From Harmonia axyridis (Eukaryota > Arthropoda > Insecta > Coleoptera > Coccinellidae): DNA of 64,000 nt. The stretch is from NCBI RefSeq assembly GCF_914767665.1, contig NC_059502.1, positions 59,874,031 through 59,938,030 of the forward strand, in the 5' to 3' direction. This document shows positions 57,801-63,996 of this stretch, piece after piece. Below the pieces are notes generated by a model. It searched no databases, was not told the origin of the DNA, and was given only the letters and a program-made list of their open reading frames with translations. Each line of letters starts with the position of its first letter. Within the stretch, counting starts at the first letter, position 1. A program made the translations under genes and the position numbers.

Positions 57801-60800
57801 ATTGTGTTATAGTAATACTTTTTTTTAAGGTTATGGTGACTCATCTATTGATCCACCCCCAACTGAAGAAGGCGTAGTTAGCGATTGTGTATATATAGTT
57901 AATTGGATTCGTAGAAAAATATCCCCAGACAGTCATGTATTCCTTTGGGGACATTCCTTAGGAACCAGCATTACCCTAGGGGCAGTGAAGGAGCTCAAAA
58001 AAAAAGGTTTTGTTCCTAGTGGAGTAATTTTAGAAGCTCCATTCAATAACATGCATGATGAAATAGCAGAATTTCCTCCTACTTTGGTGAGTTTGATAAA
58101 CGAAATTGAATTGAATGTAGGAATTAAATTACCATAACTTATTATTCATAAAATGAAAAATTTCAGCTTTTTCGTCATCTTCCTTGGTTCGATGCTTGTA
58201 TAGTGGATCCTATCATAGAAAGTGGATTCCGTTTTCAAAGCGATGAATACATCCTTGATGTAGACTGTCCTATCCTTATTCTTCATGCAGAAGATGACGG
58301 AACAGTACCTTATAAGTTAGGGAAAAAGGTAATGTACTTGAATAAATCTAATTTGAATCTAATGCGTTACTTGATATTAATTTGATTCATGCCTTTTGTC
58401 TGGATTATAACGGACATTATCTCATGCAACTCCGATACCTTGTAAGAAAATATCCTCACTTCCAATTTCTGACCAATACACTAATGATTTCATACAGGGT
58501 GGCCACTTTTTCAATGGGATTGTATTGGTAACTTTTAAACCATAAGAGTTAGAAGGTCGGTCAAATGGAGAAAAAGTTGCATGCATAGAAGCATTATCAA
58601 GCAGTTCAAACAAATCGAAATTATCAGGGCCGGTTATTGAGATATCATAAGAAAAGTAAATTCTGTCATTTTGATTTTTCTTCTTTTCCCACTTTATTTC
58701 AAATATTATCAAAAAATTTTACAGGAATTTTTTATTCGACAGTAAATTGTTCTCAATTTGACGTAATCAGATTTCGTATCCAACGTTTCGTACTCTCTGG
58801 GCCACCCTCAACCTCATTTTTTTCAATACGGACCTGTATATTTTATGACACTTTTCGAAATAACTTTTAACGCTGAATTCAACGATATATCATACAATGT
58901 CATTCAAAGTTGATTTTCAGGTGATTTTGACCCTCATCCAAATTTCTTTGGGTCGGATCTGTATTACATTTCGGTACCTTTAGATTAATTAACAACATGC
59001 AATACATTTCTATGAGAAAATCAACTTACTCATCTTGAACTGAATGGAACATATCAGAATCAAATCAAGAAACAAGTAATAATTATTTACATATTTCAAT
59101 TCATAATAATTAAACGAATTATCATTTAATGAAAGAAAAATCGAATGATTATTCGAAAGTAAAAATGAAAATGAATGAAGTAAGTGTTCGAAATGTCCAC
59201 CATTTTGTAAAATGCACTTAACGGTTATTGAACCCATACTTCTTATACATTTGCTTATTTCGTCTTCTTGAATACCTTCCAATACATTCTCAATCTTCTC
59301 GCGAGAGAAGATTGAGAATGTATTCTGAATACATGAATGTATTCAGAAGATTCACTATTGTTGGATTTGTCATTTGTTGCGTTGAAACAAATTACAGAAT
59401 CGAACTTTATTTTGATATCATTACGATATAGGTTTTGCAAGGCTTGGTATTCAAATTTAAAATCATTGTATTCGCGTCTCTTGACTATTTTATTAACAGT
59501 AGTTTTTGATAATTTGCATTCACTACAGATCCGACCCAAAGAAAATTGGATAAGGGTCAAAATCACCTGAAAATCAACTTTGAATGACATTGTATGATAT
59601 ATCATTGAATTCAGCGTTAAAAGTTATTTCGAAGAGTGTCATGAAATATACGGGTGCGTATTGAAAAAAATGAGGTTGAGGGTGGCCCAGAGAGTACGAA
59701 ACGTTGGATACGAAATCTGATTACGTCAAATTGAGAACAATTTACTGTCGAATAAAAAATTCCTGTAAAATTTTTTGATAATATTTGAAATAAAGTGGGA
59801 AAAGAAGAAAAATCAAAACGACATAATTTACTTTTCTGATGATATCTCAATAACCGGCCCTGATAATCTCGATTTGTTTGAACTGCTTGATAATGCTTCT
59901 ATGCATGCAACTTTTTCTCCATTTGACTGACCCTCTAACTATTATGGTTTAAAAGTTACCAATACAATCCCATTGAAAAAGTGGCCACCCTGTATATCAC
60001 CAAAAGAAATAATCGACGCACTTAAAATCTGGTGAGCTAGCAGGCCAGTATACGCTCCACTTCTGCCCATCCATATATTTGGAATGTTGTGGAGGTGGAG
60101 GTGGAGCCCTATGATGCTGAAATTACATTCCTGCATAGTACATACCCTCGAGTATTACAGACAGATAATTTTGAAAAAAATCTAAATAAATATCACCTGC
60201 AAGCCGTCTTTGTAGGATGTGAGATCAAATAAATTGATTTTCATAAGCACTATACGTCCTTTGAATTTTTATTTTCAATTTCAATTGGGATTTGGTGTGC
60301 CTGATTGCATGTGGATTATCTTCAGCCCACTCATTCGAATTCCCCAAATAGAAGACTCCTAAAAATTACTTCATCGGTAAATAAAATTTTTTTGGATATC
60401 CTCTCATTTCGTAAAATCCACCAACTACAATTTATTCTACGGATTTCATCACCAGGCTCCAATGGTTGTTTTTTCTGGAGATGAAAAGGGTGAATATTAT
60501 TTTTTCTTCAATCTAAACCTAGTGCAATTTTTTGGACGTGTCACGTATCTCTATCATTTCAAGAATGTCTTCATCGATATCTAGGTCTCTACTTTTTTGA
60601 GTATTATTCCATTTTGATATGATGATGGTTCTTAGGCCAGTCAACCCCTGACATCTGCGTACTATAAGTGCTTTCCAGTCGTGTGCGTGTCAACCCGGGT
60701 CTTGGCGCACTAAAGTCTCACGCCCTCGCTATAGCTGGAACATGCCAAAACCAAATTGTCAAGTTAAACGTAAGAAACCAGTGTTCAACAGCTGTCTTTA

Positions 60801-63062
60801 ATAAAGGGTGTTTTTTTTAGGTATATAACTTTAAGTTGGCATTACTGTTCAAGATGGCGACCGATTTAACAGCTGTTGTGTGATTTATTCTCAGTTTGGT
60901 TTGGCAATTCATCACGAATAGACTCACGCCTGAACAACGCTTGCAAATAGTGCAATTTTATTTAATAATGGTTCTGTGCGGAATACGTATCCTGATTTTC
61001 ATAAGCGAATTTTGTTTATCGATGAAGCGCGTTTCTGGTTGAATGCCTACGTCAACAAACAAAACTGCCGCATTTGGAGTGAAACTAATCCTCAAGTGTA
61101 TGTCGAAACACCGTAACATCCAGAAAATCTGACTGTTTGGTGCGCTTTATGGGCTGGTGGAATCATTGGTCCGTACTTCTTCAAAAACGATGATGGCCAG
61201 AACGTTACAGTCAATGGTGATCGGTATAGGGCCATAACTACTAACTTTTTCATTCCTGAATTGAACAACCATGATTTCCAGGAGCTGTGGTTCCAACAAG
61301 ACTGCGCAGCATGTCACACAGCTCGTGCCACAATCGAATTATTAAAAGACATGTTTGGTGACCGCCTTATTTCACGTTTTGGACCTGTGAATTGACCTCC
61401 AAGATCTTCTGATTTAACACCGCTAGACTACACTCTGTGGGGCTATGTTAAGTCATTGGTCTATGCGGATAAGCCACAAACCCTTGACCATTTGGAAGAC
61501 AACATTCGCCGTATTATTTCCGATATACGGCCACAAATGTTGGAAAAAGTCATCGAAAATTGGACGTCCAGATTGGACTACATCCGAGCCAGCCATGGCG
61601 GTCATATGCCAGAAGTCATATTTAAAATGTACCTAATGCCACAAGATTATCTTGCGGATAAATAAAATTAATGTCAATCGAATAATCCATCGTTGTTTTA
61701 TTACAATTTAAAGTTCTATACTCTAAAAAAACACCCTTCATAATGATGATAATCTAACAACTGTCAATGCTCGACGCCACACAAATTCGGGGGGTGCGTC
61801 AGGGAGAAGGGAAGGTAGTGCGAGGGCTTTACGATGTGTTTGCTGGAACAGTAAAAACTGGTACAGTTCGGAACTGTATTGAATCAAGACGGTGACTGGA
61901 AAACACTTTATCAGCTGTTTCTATCTGCGCTCCTCAAAGTTTGCTAATCTCTTCTTCCCATGCGGTACAAAAGATGTTTGCGCCGACAGTGGCATGTCAG
62001 CAGTACCAACATTACCCGAAGCTCAGCGCCTGGCAGCTTCAAGAGCATTCTGATATAGGTATATGAAAGCTACAACAAATTTATTTACCAGAGCAAGATT
62101 AGGGGTGTACCTCCAGATGGTTATCCTATTGTCTAACTCCCGAAGCTAGATCGCTGTATTATATTGGTCTTTTCCAAACTTAGAAAAACACAGAGCCAAC
62201 CTTGATACTTTTTTCGCAAGTTCATCGTCTCGTCTTTCATTTCCTTCAGTACCACATTGCTCCGTTGTAGTAGAGTCACTTTATTGCCTCTGGCCAGTTA
62301 TATGGTTTTAGGACACTCCCATATCAGCAGAGATCCCTGGTTGTGTTCTTTCAGGGACCTCAGTGTGGTGCGCCCCTTTGAGGTTTCTTTTAAGACTCTG
62401 TTGTGCGCACGTATATAAAGCTAGTGTCTCGGTTTGTAAAATAGGGGGCTCAGTTCCCGGGGCTTTGAGGATCCTAAATAATTTAGGTTAGTGTACCCCG
62501 ATGCCTGTGCCTCCTTCTGATTTTAATCCATGGGTATATCATATGAAGCTGTGGATCATACGTTCCAAATATCAATCGACTGTAATGAGTACAAGAGATA
62601 CAAGAAATTGAAAATATTGGTGAATACATAAAAACACTGTATCTCAGCGAGGGAGTTGATAAGATGAGATAGATAGGTTTTTTGGACTCGTCTAGGTAAC
62701 TTTATCTCAGACTACCGTTACACCAGATAACAAAAAATGAGACTTGTAAAATATTTTAGAATTGAAATTTATTGGAAAAATACTGAAATATGCTCTTGAC
62801 TTCCAATCAATGCAATTCTTGTTTTTTCAATTAATTTTTAAATTTTAAATTATCAGTCAATTTTTAAATATTTCTCCATTTTATAAATTGATTGAATGAT
62901 CTTATGAACTGAACATCTTGCCATTATTTTTCAGTTATTCGAAGTAGCATCTGAAAAGAGATCCGAATATCAAGGTTCCGTGCAACTTCAAACATTCCAG
63001 AAGAAATTTCATTATGGTCATCGATACATTGTGACGTCTCCAGAACTTTCTGAAATTGTACA
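29852..63062 (+). CDS. ABHD12-like serine hydrolase, spliced, 3' end outside window
   Basis: ABHD12 is a membrane-anchored alpha/beta hydrolase that hydrolyses lysophosphatidylserine, with its catalytic domain on the luminal side. Proposed exons: first exon (one of 29852-29997, 31110-31255, 31915-32060), then 41805-41923, 57061-57351, 57830-58086, 58165-58328, 62935-63062, and at least one more beyond 64000. All phases agree except for a 2-nt excess in exon 5. Expected order: cytosolic N-terminus, transmembrane segment (about residues 50-75), the cap/strand region with LKGARNLVLDNN, VIVYNHGNAGSRATGHRVEL (oxyanion-hole HGN), nucleophile elbow GHSLG (Ser about 228), HAEDDGTVP (Asp about 314) and YGHRYIVTSPEL (His about 354). 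The last residues are missing. Introns 1, 2 and 5 are swollen by transposons (about 10-12, 15.1 and 4.6 kb). Whether the gene is functional depends on the exon 5 frameshift. Confidence 0.85.
30866..31669 (+). repeat. Exon 1 tandem unit II
   Basis: Second direct repeat, about 804 bp, starting near 'attgacttatttcagtggaat' and ending before 'ttgaattatttcag' of unit III. Confidence 0.92.
31110..31255 (+). CDS. ABHD12-like, proposed first coding exon, copy II
   Basis: Same 146-nt exon as copy I, with ATG at 31110 and donor GTGAGT after 31255. Two amino-acid changes relative to copies I and III (Asp to His in EDDHG, Lys to Glu in NKCEHICK). Frame, start context and donor are all kept. Confidence 0.5.
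31670..32455 (+). repeat. Exon 1 tandem unit III
   Basis: Third direct repeat. It differs by a 9-nt deletion and a 9-nt insertion in the 5' part and by a more diverged tail (32290-32455). Confidence 0.9.
31915..32060 (+). CDS. ABHD12-like, proposed first coding exon, copy III
   Basis: 146 nt, ATG at 31915, donor GTGAGT after 32060, same protein as copy I. It is the copy nearest exon 2 (about 9.7 kb away). Confidence 0.5.
32631..33524 (-). mobile_element. DD41D deletion derivative, copy d
   Basis: Ends AAGGGTGTTTTTTT at 32631 and AACACCCTT at 33524; TA follows on the right (33525-33526), while the left TA has changed. The 5' deletion junction differs from copies a-c: the sequence between the QIVQF region and the catalytic domain retains a 'tttcatatgcgaattttg'-type piece. 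The coding remnant ends DHLEDNIRRVIADIRPQM, LDYIRASRGG, HMPEIRFKM. Confidence 0.9.
33527..34681. other. Intronic, nothing recognised
   Basis: AT-rich intron sequence of the ABHD12-like gene. No domain, RNA gene or clear repeat boundary was found. 'ttcgttcgagagttatctta' near 34296 echoes similar text at 38395 and 56270. Confidence 0.4.
34682..35649. mobile_element. TIR element with CAGGGTG ends and internal 125-bp repeat
   Basis: Left CAGGGTGTTCCAGACGTCGA and the right end ...TCGACTTCTGGGACTCCCTG are inverted over about 45 bp with mismatches. Inside, 'tatttttcctatgttatcc' blocks at about 34880 and 35005 form a direct repeat of about 125 bp. The open frame 35439-35627 has no domain. Confidence 0.7.
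35650..36605. other. Intronic, nothing recognised
   Basis: AT-rich, with short T-runs. No coding or repeat structure stands out. Confidence 0.35.
36607..38067 (-). mobile_element. hAT remnant(s), tandemly duplicated, with CAAGT-rich ends
   Basis: The minus-strand frame 37604-37419 reads NLPKDFLLIPASSVPVERQF, SRAALTVSKTRNRLSDKS, CLICLRSW: the C-terminal dimerisation domain of a hAT transposase. A second, more decayed copy of about 420 bp lies at about 36800-37090. The flanks (36640-36790, 37090-37210, 37740-38040) are full of 'tcaagtcaagt' and 'caagctacttga' motifs, like hAT subterminal repeats. Outer inverted pieces 'caacagatact' (about 36606) and 'agtatctgttg' (about 38054) may be the termini. 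Confidence 0.75.
38068..38929. other. Intronic, dispersed repeat fragments
   Basis: 38297-38400 ('ccgaa.ggccatatttattaacg', 'aaaatttcaagtttctagg') resembles 56170-56270. 38470-38550 resembles 25170-25260. No coding signal. Confidence 0.45.
38930..40330 (-). mobile_element. LINE fragment interrupted by solo LTR
   Basis: To the right of the LTR, the minus strand reads LSNFISILKENGKSSCGKIG and TPNKSFNNIIPW. To the left it reads STPEQRSVLRQTD, QDSYKTKNGEDIKKVFYNKG and ILQEVIDKDDSHIK. These are linker/endonuclease-type segments of a jockey-like ORF2 with stops. Low conservation makes the clade a guess. Confidence 0.55.
39179..40168 (-). mobile_element. Solo LTR, copy 2
   Basis: Reverse-complement relative of 22796-23690, 990 bp, with TGTAGG/CCTACA ends. 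The target duplication tatg lies at 39175-39178 and 40169-40172. Larger than copy 1, including a TTA/TAA-repeat (about 39848-39862). No internal region. Confidence 0.92.
40370..40705 (-). pseudogene. Transposase N-terminal fragment
   Basis: On the minus strand, IVKIHYKNGANFAITVRQIK, then REASLRSAIENIDFAS, then DEHSGLPIPRRFRKRN: N-terminal helix-turn-helix part of the same Tc1/mariner-type family as 2709-4195. 'ttcaaaatgaaacctcttat' near 40690 is probably its terminal repeat. The catalytic half is absent. Confidence 0.65.
40706..41804. other. End of intron 1, nothing firm
   Basis: AT-rich. The open frame 41093-41311 shows no recognised domain. The stretch ends at the acceptor of exon 2. Confidence 0.35.
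41805..41923 (+). CDS. ABHD12-like exon 2 (transmembrane anchor)
   Basis: 119 bp between tttttttttag and ATG|GTAAGT; phase 2 in, phase 1 out. Encodes ITILTLKVVIVLNLALFVII followed by PLIFKFSYTLQRKAVFLNY, matching the conserved TM-then-FLN segment of ABHD12. Joined to 57061 it gives FLNYVNLPKN, so no exon is needed in the 15.1 kb between. Confidence 0.88.
42470..42936 (-). mobile_element. CR1/L2-like LINE 3' end
   Basis: The minus strand reads YNICKLYNVIPYELKQLNDH and RFRNNIREYLL, the typical C-terminus of CR1/jockey-group ORF2 (KLYN.LP.EI...). It is followed by a 3' region ending in AATAAAGGCC and a TTATTATT tail at about 42470. 5' truncated. Confidence 0.65.
43000..43411 (+). mobile_element. 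LINE RNase H domain fragment
   Basis: Reads LKRECRETIKQLTRGNKVTL, LLWVSGYYGIGKNERADRL, TKKASRSTHVVSEPFCGL. The W(V)xGHxGIxGNExAD motif of RNase H is visible, with His replaced by Tyr. Upstream frames carry shifts. The domain occurs in R1/LOA/I-type LINEs. Confidence 0.75.
43412..44090 (+). mobile_element. R2-like LINE C-terminal fragment
   Basis: In two frames: TKSLPTRGLPYGP, CRAGRSKVGSLYHMLQQCPL, GHTKRMNRHNFVVKRIVDAA, then after a stop VLPFIIGARGFWCRESSALL and TLRGGWFIHKDVSRRAWY with a stop at about 44088. The C..C...H....C spacing and the closing segment match the C-terminal zinc-knuckle/endonuclease region of R2-type elements. Dead copy, not in rDNA. Confidence 0.75.
44266..44442 (-). mobile_element. 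DD41D fragment, copy e
   Basis: Short minus-strand copy: 5' TIR side at 44442 (aaaaaacaccc, then TA), then directly the FSDEAHFWLN region and the ENPQVYVETPLHPEKL region. Both flanks of the catalytic piece are deleted, leaving about 177 bp. Confidence 0.8.
44443..45391. other. Intronic; possible transposase C-terminus
   Basis: The minus-strand frame 45279-45022 (MRTNLLERIRAINSTP...) resembles the NxxxRIxxINxTP segment near the C-terminus of some insect DDE transposases. Evidence is weak. The rest is AT-rich. Confidence 0.3.
45392..46900. mobile_element. Fold-back element, 445-bp arms, with transposase remnant (copy 1)
   Basis: CAGGGTGGCCACTTTTTCAA at the left and its inverse at 46900 (ccactctg). 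Arms about 45392-45833 and 46450-46900, TA outside. The 615-bp core contains, on the + strand, KTTVNKI-type remains, then EYQALQKLYRNDLKIKFDSV and, near 46105-46225, KCIRGMGSRTVKCISPNGGH, FGHLLH and a stop. That is an N-terminal piece joined to the C-terminal NGGHFEHLL ending of a DDE transposase. The catalytic middle is missing. Same family as 58495-59992. Confidence 0.88.
46999..48110 (-). mobile_element. CR1/L2-like LINE, 5'-truncated reverse transcriptase
   Basis: Minus strand: GMPQGSVLG near 47960, YINYIIVYDPNADLVFFIDD (FIDD for YADD) at about 47925-47860, SVNFLGDAFDSKLTWISHI, then after shifts EYNTHNVFTDFHRIDRMKCG and NVFFSLNEFL. The 3' end is AATAAATTATTATTATAA at about 47000. Stops and frameshifts show it is inactive. 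Confidence 0.8.
48190..48840 (-). pseudogene. Tc1-like transposase remnant
   Basis: On the minus strand, FVDESRYGRFSDSRCVQVG at about 48745 is followed by frameshifted pieces: a MRYSAFGPGPSFARPQ-like stretch, ELAWDQLQRAVDSSIFLTYT near 48395, and a final VVDARGGELY near 48230. The order (D-E-SRF motif, then LAWDQL, then the end) is that of Tc1/IS630 transposases. Heavily mutated. Confidence 0.6.
48880..49800 (+). mobile_element. CR1/jockey-like LINE with AAATAA tail
   Basis: + strand: NLLQSFLSNRKCRVRVDKTH, TSGVPQGSVLGPVLFLLYIS (RT motif), LFADDAKLLN after a shift (49073-49100), EKCFVLHIGRNNPHI, GVTINSDLTWSDHIATVVEK, CLLYKTYICPIIQYAG. The 3' end is 'gaaataaataaataataac' at about 49780-49800. 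Several frameshifts; inactive. Confidence 0.85.
49808..51020 (+). repeat. About 245-bp tandem satellite, five units
   Basis: Five head-to-tail units, each with 'atgaattgcgatatcggaat', 'gcagattttaatagtagaga', 'gtgcagttacgatgcgactt' and 'ttgttgaatttttcaa'. Unit starts are near 49816 (shortened), 50043, 50291, 50537 and 50775. Units 4 and 5 share a deletion of 'caatcgaaacgg'. The last unit is the most diverged. The short open frames it makes are periodic artefacts. Confidence 0.93.
51021..53640. other. Intron 2, mostly unassigned
   Basis: AT-rich sequence. It includes the dispersed repeat at 52307-52480, and a hydrophobic chance frame at 51414-51620. Weak splice-like signals around 51654-51690 are discussed among the rejected items. 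No gene recognised. Confidence 0.4.
52307..52480 (+). repeat. Dispersed repeat, copy 2 (partner 26004-26165)
   Basis: Same orientation and order of shared blocks as the partner. It is also accompanied by a CAGGGTG-less terminus; boundaries are not clear. Confidence 0.6.
53650..54290 (+). pseudogene. DDE transposase remnant (insect, HTH plus DDE)
   Basis: Frameshifted + strand frames read KTTLHKL, NFKTVNKRKILIDKQKKI, REYLQQNVKFIYLDENLVI (first catalytic Asp in YLDE), GISRRSTIVNAGYLDFTWMF, FDSGDHEDYI and MKRELFYNWIAKQSL. The order KRxxIVNAG... DYHxxM... LFxxW is that of an insect IS630-related DDE family. The C-terminal part is not found. Confidence 0.7.
54291..55340. other. Intron 2, nothing recognised
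   Basis: AT-rich. No coding pattern beyond the preceding remnant. Confidence 0.35.
55341..55915 (-). pseudogene. Mariner remnant, 3' part
   Basis: Minus strand: ERRLFACEQLLARQRRKGFL, HRIVTREEKLVHYDTKSNIH (first Asp replaced), LSIWWAQLGVVYYGLLKPTE, LQNDNARPHVAKVVKTYLET, LKWEVLPHPP. Then there is an internal deletion of the third Asp region before VVANDG. '3' TIR-like gcaaagttac' at about 55345. N-terminal 130 residues absent. Same family as the element at 63107-63996, not the intact copy at 11637. Confidence 0.88.
55956..55998 (-). ncRNA. Hammerhead ribozyme motif (type I)
   Basis: Minus strand, 5' to 3': stem I strand gcgata; core CTGATGA; stem II GCTCT-TAAA-AGAGC; core GAAA; stem III ACCGGT (short palindrome); cleavage triplet GTC; then tctcgc, which pairs back with gcgata (5 of 6). 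Every invariant core base of the hammerhead is present. Short palindromic stem III is the form known from Penelope-like elements and retrozymes, which may act as dimers. No reverse transcriptase is next to it. A half-motif (GAAACCGGTC followed by taccgc) lies on the + strand at 56123-56138. Confidence 0.8.
56104..56140 (+). ncRNA. Degenerate hammerhead-like half motif
   Basis: + strand CGAAACCGGTCTACCGC keeps the GAAA, stem III palindrome and GTC of a hammerhead. The CTGATGA box is replaced by ctgccgc and stem II is broken. It faces the intact motif at 55956-55998 in inverted orientation, 110 bp away. Confidence 0.5.
56150..57060. other. End of intron 2, nothing recognised
   Basis: 56170-56290 resembles 38297-38400 (dispersed repeat). 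The rest is AT-rich up to the exon 3 acceptor. Confidence 0.4.
57061..57351 (+). CDS. ABHD12-like exon 3
   Basis: 291 bp between tttcattccag and GAG|GTAGGT; phase 1 in and out. Encodes PELFGLKGARNLVLDNNG, KLGVWQILPF, NVIVYNHGNAGSRATGHRVE, LYKFLRKYFHVISFDYRG. HGNAGSR is the oxyanion-hole region. Confidence 0.95.
57830..58086 (+). CDS. ABHD12-like exon 4 (nucleophile elbow)
   Basis: 257 bp between ttttttaag and TTG|GTGAGT; phase 1 in, 0 out. Encodes YGDSSIDPPPTEEGVVSD, IVNWIRRKISPDSHVFLWG, the nucleophile elbow GHSLGTS, and SGVILEAPFNNMHDEI. Confidence 0.95.
58165..58328 (+). pseudogene. ABHD12-like exon 5 with 2-nt frameshift
   Basis: Bounded by atttcag and AAG|GTAATG. The first part reads LFRHLPWFDACI and the second VDPIIESGFRFQSDEYILDV, DCPILILHAEDDGTVPYKLG, both well matched to ABHD12. 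At 58196-58203 the sequence is GTATATAGTG. Two extra nucleotides (one TA step of the TATATA run) put the halves in different frames and create an immediate TAG. Length is 164 nt, where 162 is needed for the flanking phases (0 and 0). This could be a disabling mutation, an allele, or a sequencing/assembly slip in a TA run. Splice sites are normal. Confidence 0.85.
58400..60500 (-). pseudogene. DDE transposase remnant split by fold-back
   Basis: From right to left on the minus strand: FTDEV-like first Asp region near 60390, FGEFEWAEDNPHAIRHTKSQ, YLDFFQNYLSVILEGMYYAG, FQHHRAPPPPPQ (the QHDGAPPH motif with Asp lost), YWPASSPDFKCVDYFFW near 60010. The fold-back at 58495-59992 follows. Left of it the frame resumes MKSLVYWSEIGSEDIFLQGI (58492-58430). 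WG.MKSLVY is the normal continuation of DYFLWG. Dead by substitutions and shifts. Confidence 0.75.
58495..59992. mobile_element. Fold-back element, about 440-bp arms, with transposase remnant (copy 2)
   Basis: CAGGGTGGCCACTTTTTCAA at 58495, inverse ending 59992 (ttgaaaaagtggccaccctg), TA on both sides. The core lies in the opposite direction to copy 1: on the minus strand SECKLSKTTVNKIVKRREYN, EYQALQNLYRNDIKIKFDSV, then IQEDEISKCIRSMGSITVKC, ILQNGGHFEHLLH. It also contains a 15-20 bp hairpin at about 59292-59330 (ttctcaatcttctcgcgagag with its inverse). Confidence 0.9.
60501..60801. other. Intron 5, nothing firm
   Basis: No domain recognised. Contains 'gtcaacccctgacatctgcgta' and 'gtgtcaacccgggtcttggcg', text that may belong to the preceding dead transposon. 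Confidence 0.3.
60804..61738 (+). mobile_element. DD41D deletion derivative, copy f
   Basis: AAGGGTGTTTTTTTT at 60804 after TA, ending AACACCCTT at 61738 (right TA changed to CA). The deletion junction differs from copies a-c: 'cgtatcctgattttcataag' keeps the FHKRILF-type lead-in to the catalytic domain. Stops and substitutions occur (for example 'ttgacctccaag' for NWPPRS). The C-terminal frame DHLEDNIRRIISDIRPQM, LDYIRASHGGHMPEVIFKM is open. Confidence 0.92.
61739..62099. other. Intron 5, unassigned
   Basis: Slightly more GC-rich than neighbours (for example ggggggtgcgtcagggagaagg). No domain recognised. Confidence 0.3.
62100..62520 (-). mobile_element. LINE RNase H fragment, decayed
   Basis: The minus strand carries 'ggccagaggcaataaagtgactctact' and 'aaaccgagacactagcttta', diverged relatives of the RNase H segment at 43100-43240 (LTRGNKVTLLW). 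Many stops; no frame remains. Confidence 0.55.
62935..63062 (+). CDS. ABHD12-like exon 6 (catalytic His)
   Basis: 128 bp between tatttttcag and CA|GTAAGT; phase 0 in, 2 out. Encodes LFEVASEKRSEYQGSVQLQ, then FHYGHRYIVTSPELSEIVQ. The His of GHRY corresponds to the triad His before the YKSPEL-type motif. The following exon lies beyond the window. Confidence 0.93.
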
Positions 63063-63106
63063 GTAAGTTAAAAATCATAATAGTGATAATACGAGACCAG
63101 ATTATA

Positions 63107-63996
63107 TTAGGTGTACAACTTTGCTTTCGCAAATTTAATTATTCAATCGGCTCTAGCGGTAAGTGGTAGTCGACATAAATAGATCGTAGATGTCTTACGA
63201 TAAGCTTAGGTATTTGTTGGCATAACGCCATCGAAATATGAGTCGATATGTGTCTACATCATAAAGTTACTCTCGGTTAAACATGTCAGTTTACGAGCCA
63301 AATTCTCGTCATTTGCGGGAGGTTTTGATTTTCTGCTTTAATATGAAGAAATCTGCGGCTGAGGCTCATGGAATGCTCTAAAAATATATACGGTGAGGCC
63401 GCTTTAGTGAAAAAACATGCCGAGAGTGGTTTCAACGCTTCAATAACGGTCATTTTGACGTCGAAGGCCAGCATGGCGGTGGAAGGGAGAATGTTTTCGA
63501 AGATGCAAAATTGGAGGCATTACTTGACTCGTGTTAAACGCAACAAGAATTCGCAGGATCATAGAAAGTGACGCAACAAAATCATAGGAATTATTTCAGA
63601 AACAAGAAAATTGGGTGGCGTAAGAGTTGAAGCCGAGAGATGTTGAACGGCGTTTGTTTGCTTGTGAACAGCTGCTTGCAAGGCAAAGACGGAAGGGATT
63701 TCTGCATCGCATTTTGACTGGAGTCGAAAAATGGTTTCATTGGGATAATCCCAAGCGTAGAAAATCATGCAGACCACCACTTCCGGTCTTATGAAGAAGA
63801 AAAAATTGGATCGATTCGTGGATCGCTTCAAAAGATGACCAGTTTTTTCAACGCGGGATTCGTACGCTGCCCAGAAGATGGGAGAAAGTAGTGGCCAGCG
63901 ATGATCAATACTTTGAACCATAAATGTGTGACCAGTTTTTTACGATAAAGACTCGAAATTCGGAAAAAAACGGCGGAAGCAAAGTTGTACGCCTAT
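63107..63996 (+). mobile_element. Internally deleted mariner
   Basis: TIRs TTAGGTGTACAACTTTGCTT and, at the right end, the inverse of ATAGGCGTACAACTTTGCTT. TA precedes the left end. Transposase pieces: EPNSRHLREV at about 63293, frameshifts, GNHFDVEG-like text, ENWVA (WVPHEL region), DVERRLFACEQLLARQRRKG, FLHRILTGVEKWFHWDNPKR (first Asp replaced by Val). About 480 bp including the second and third Asp is deleted before the final RKMGESSGQR-like tail. Sits in the last visible intron of the ABHD12-like gene. Confidence 0.88.
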
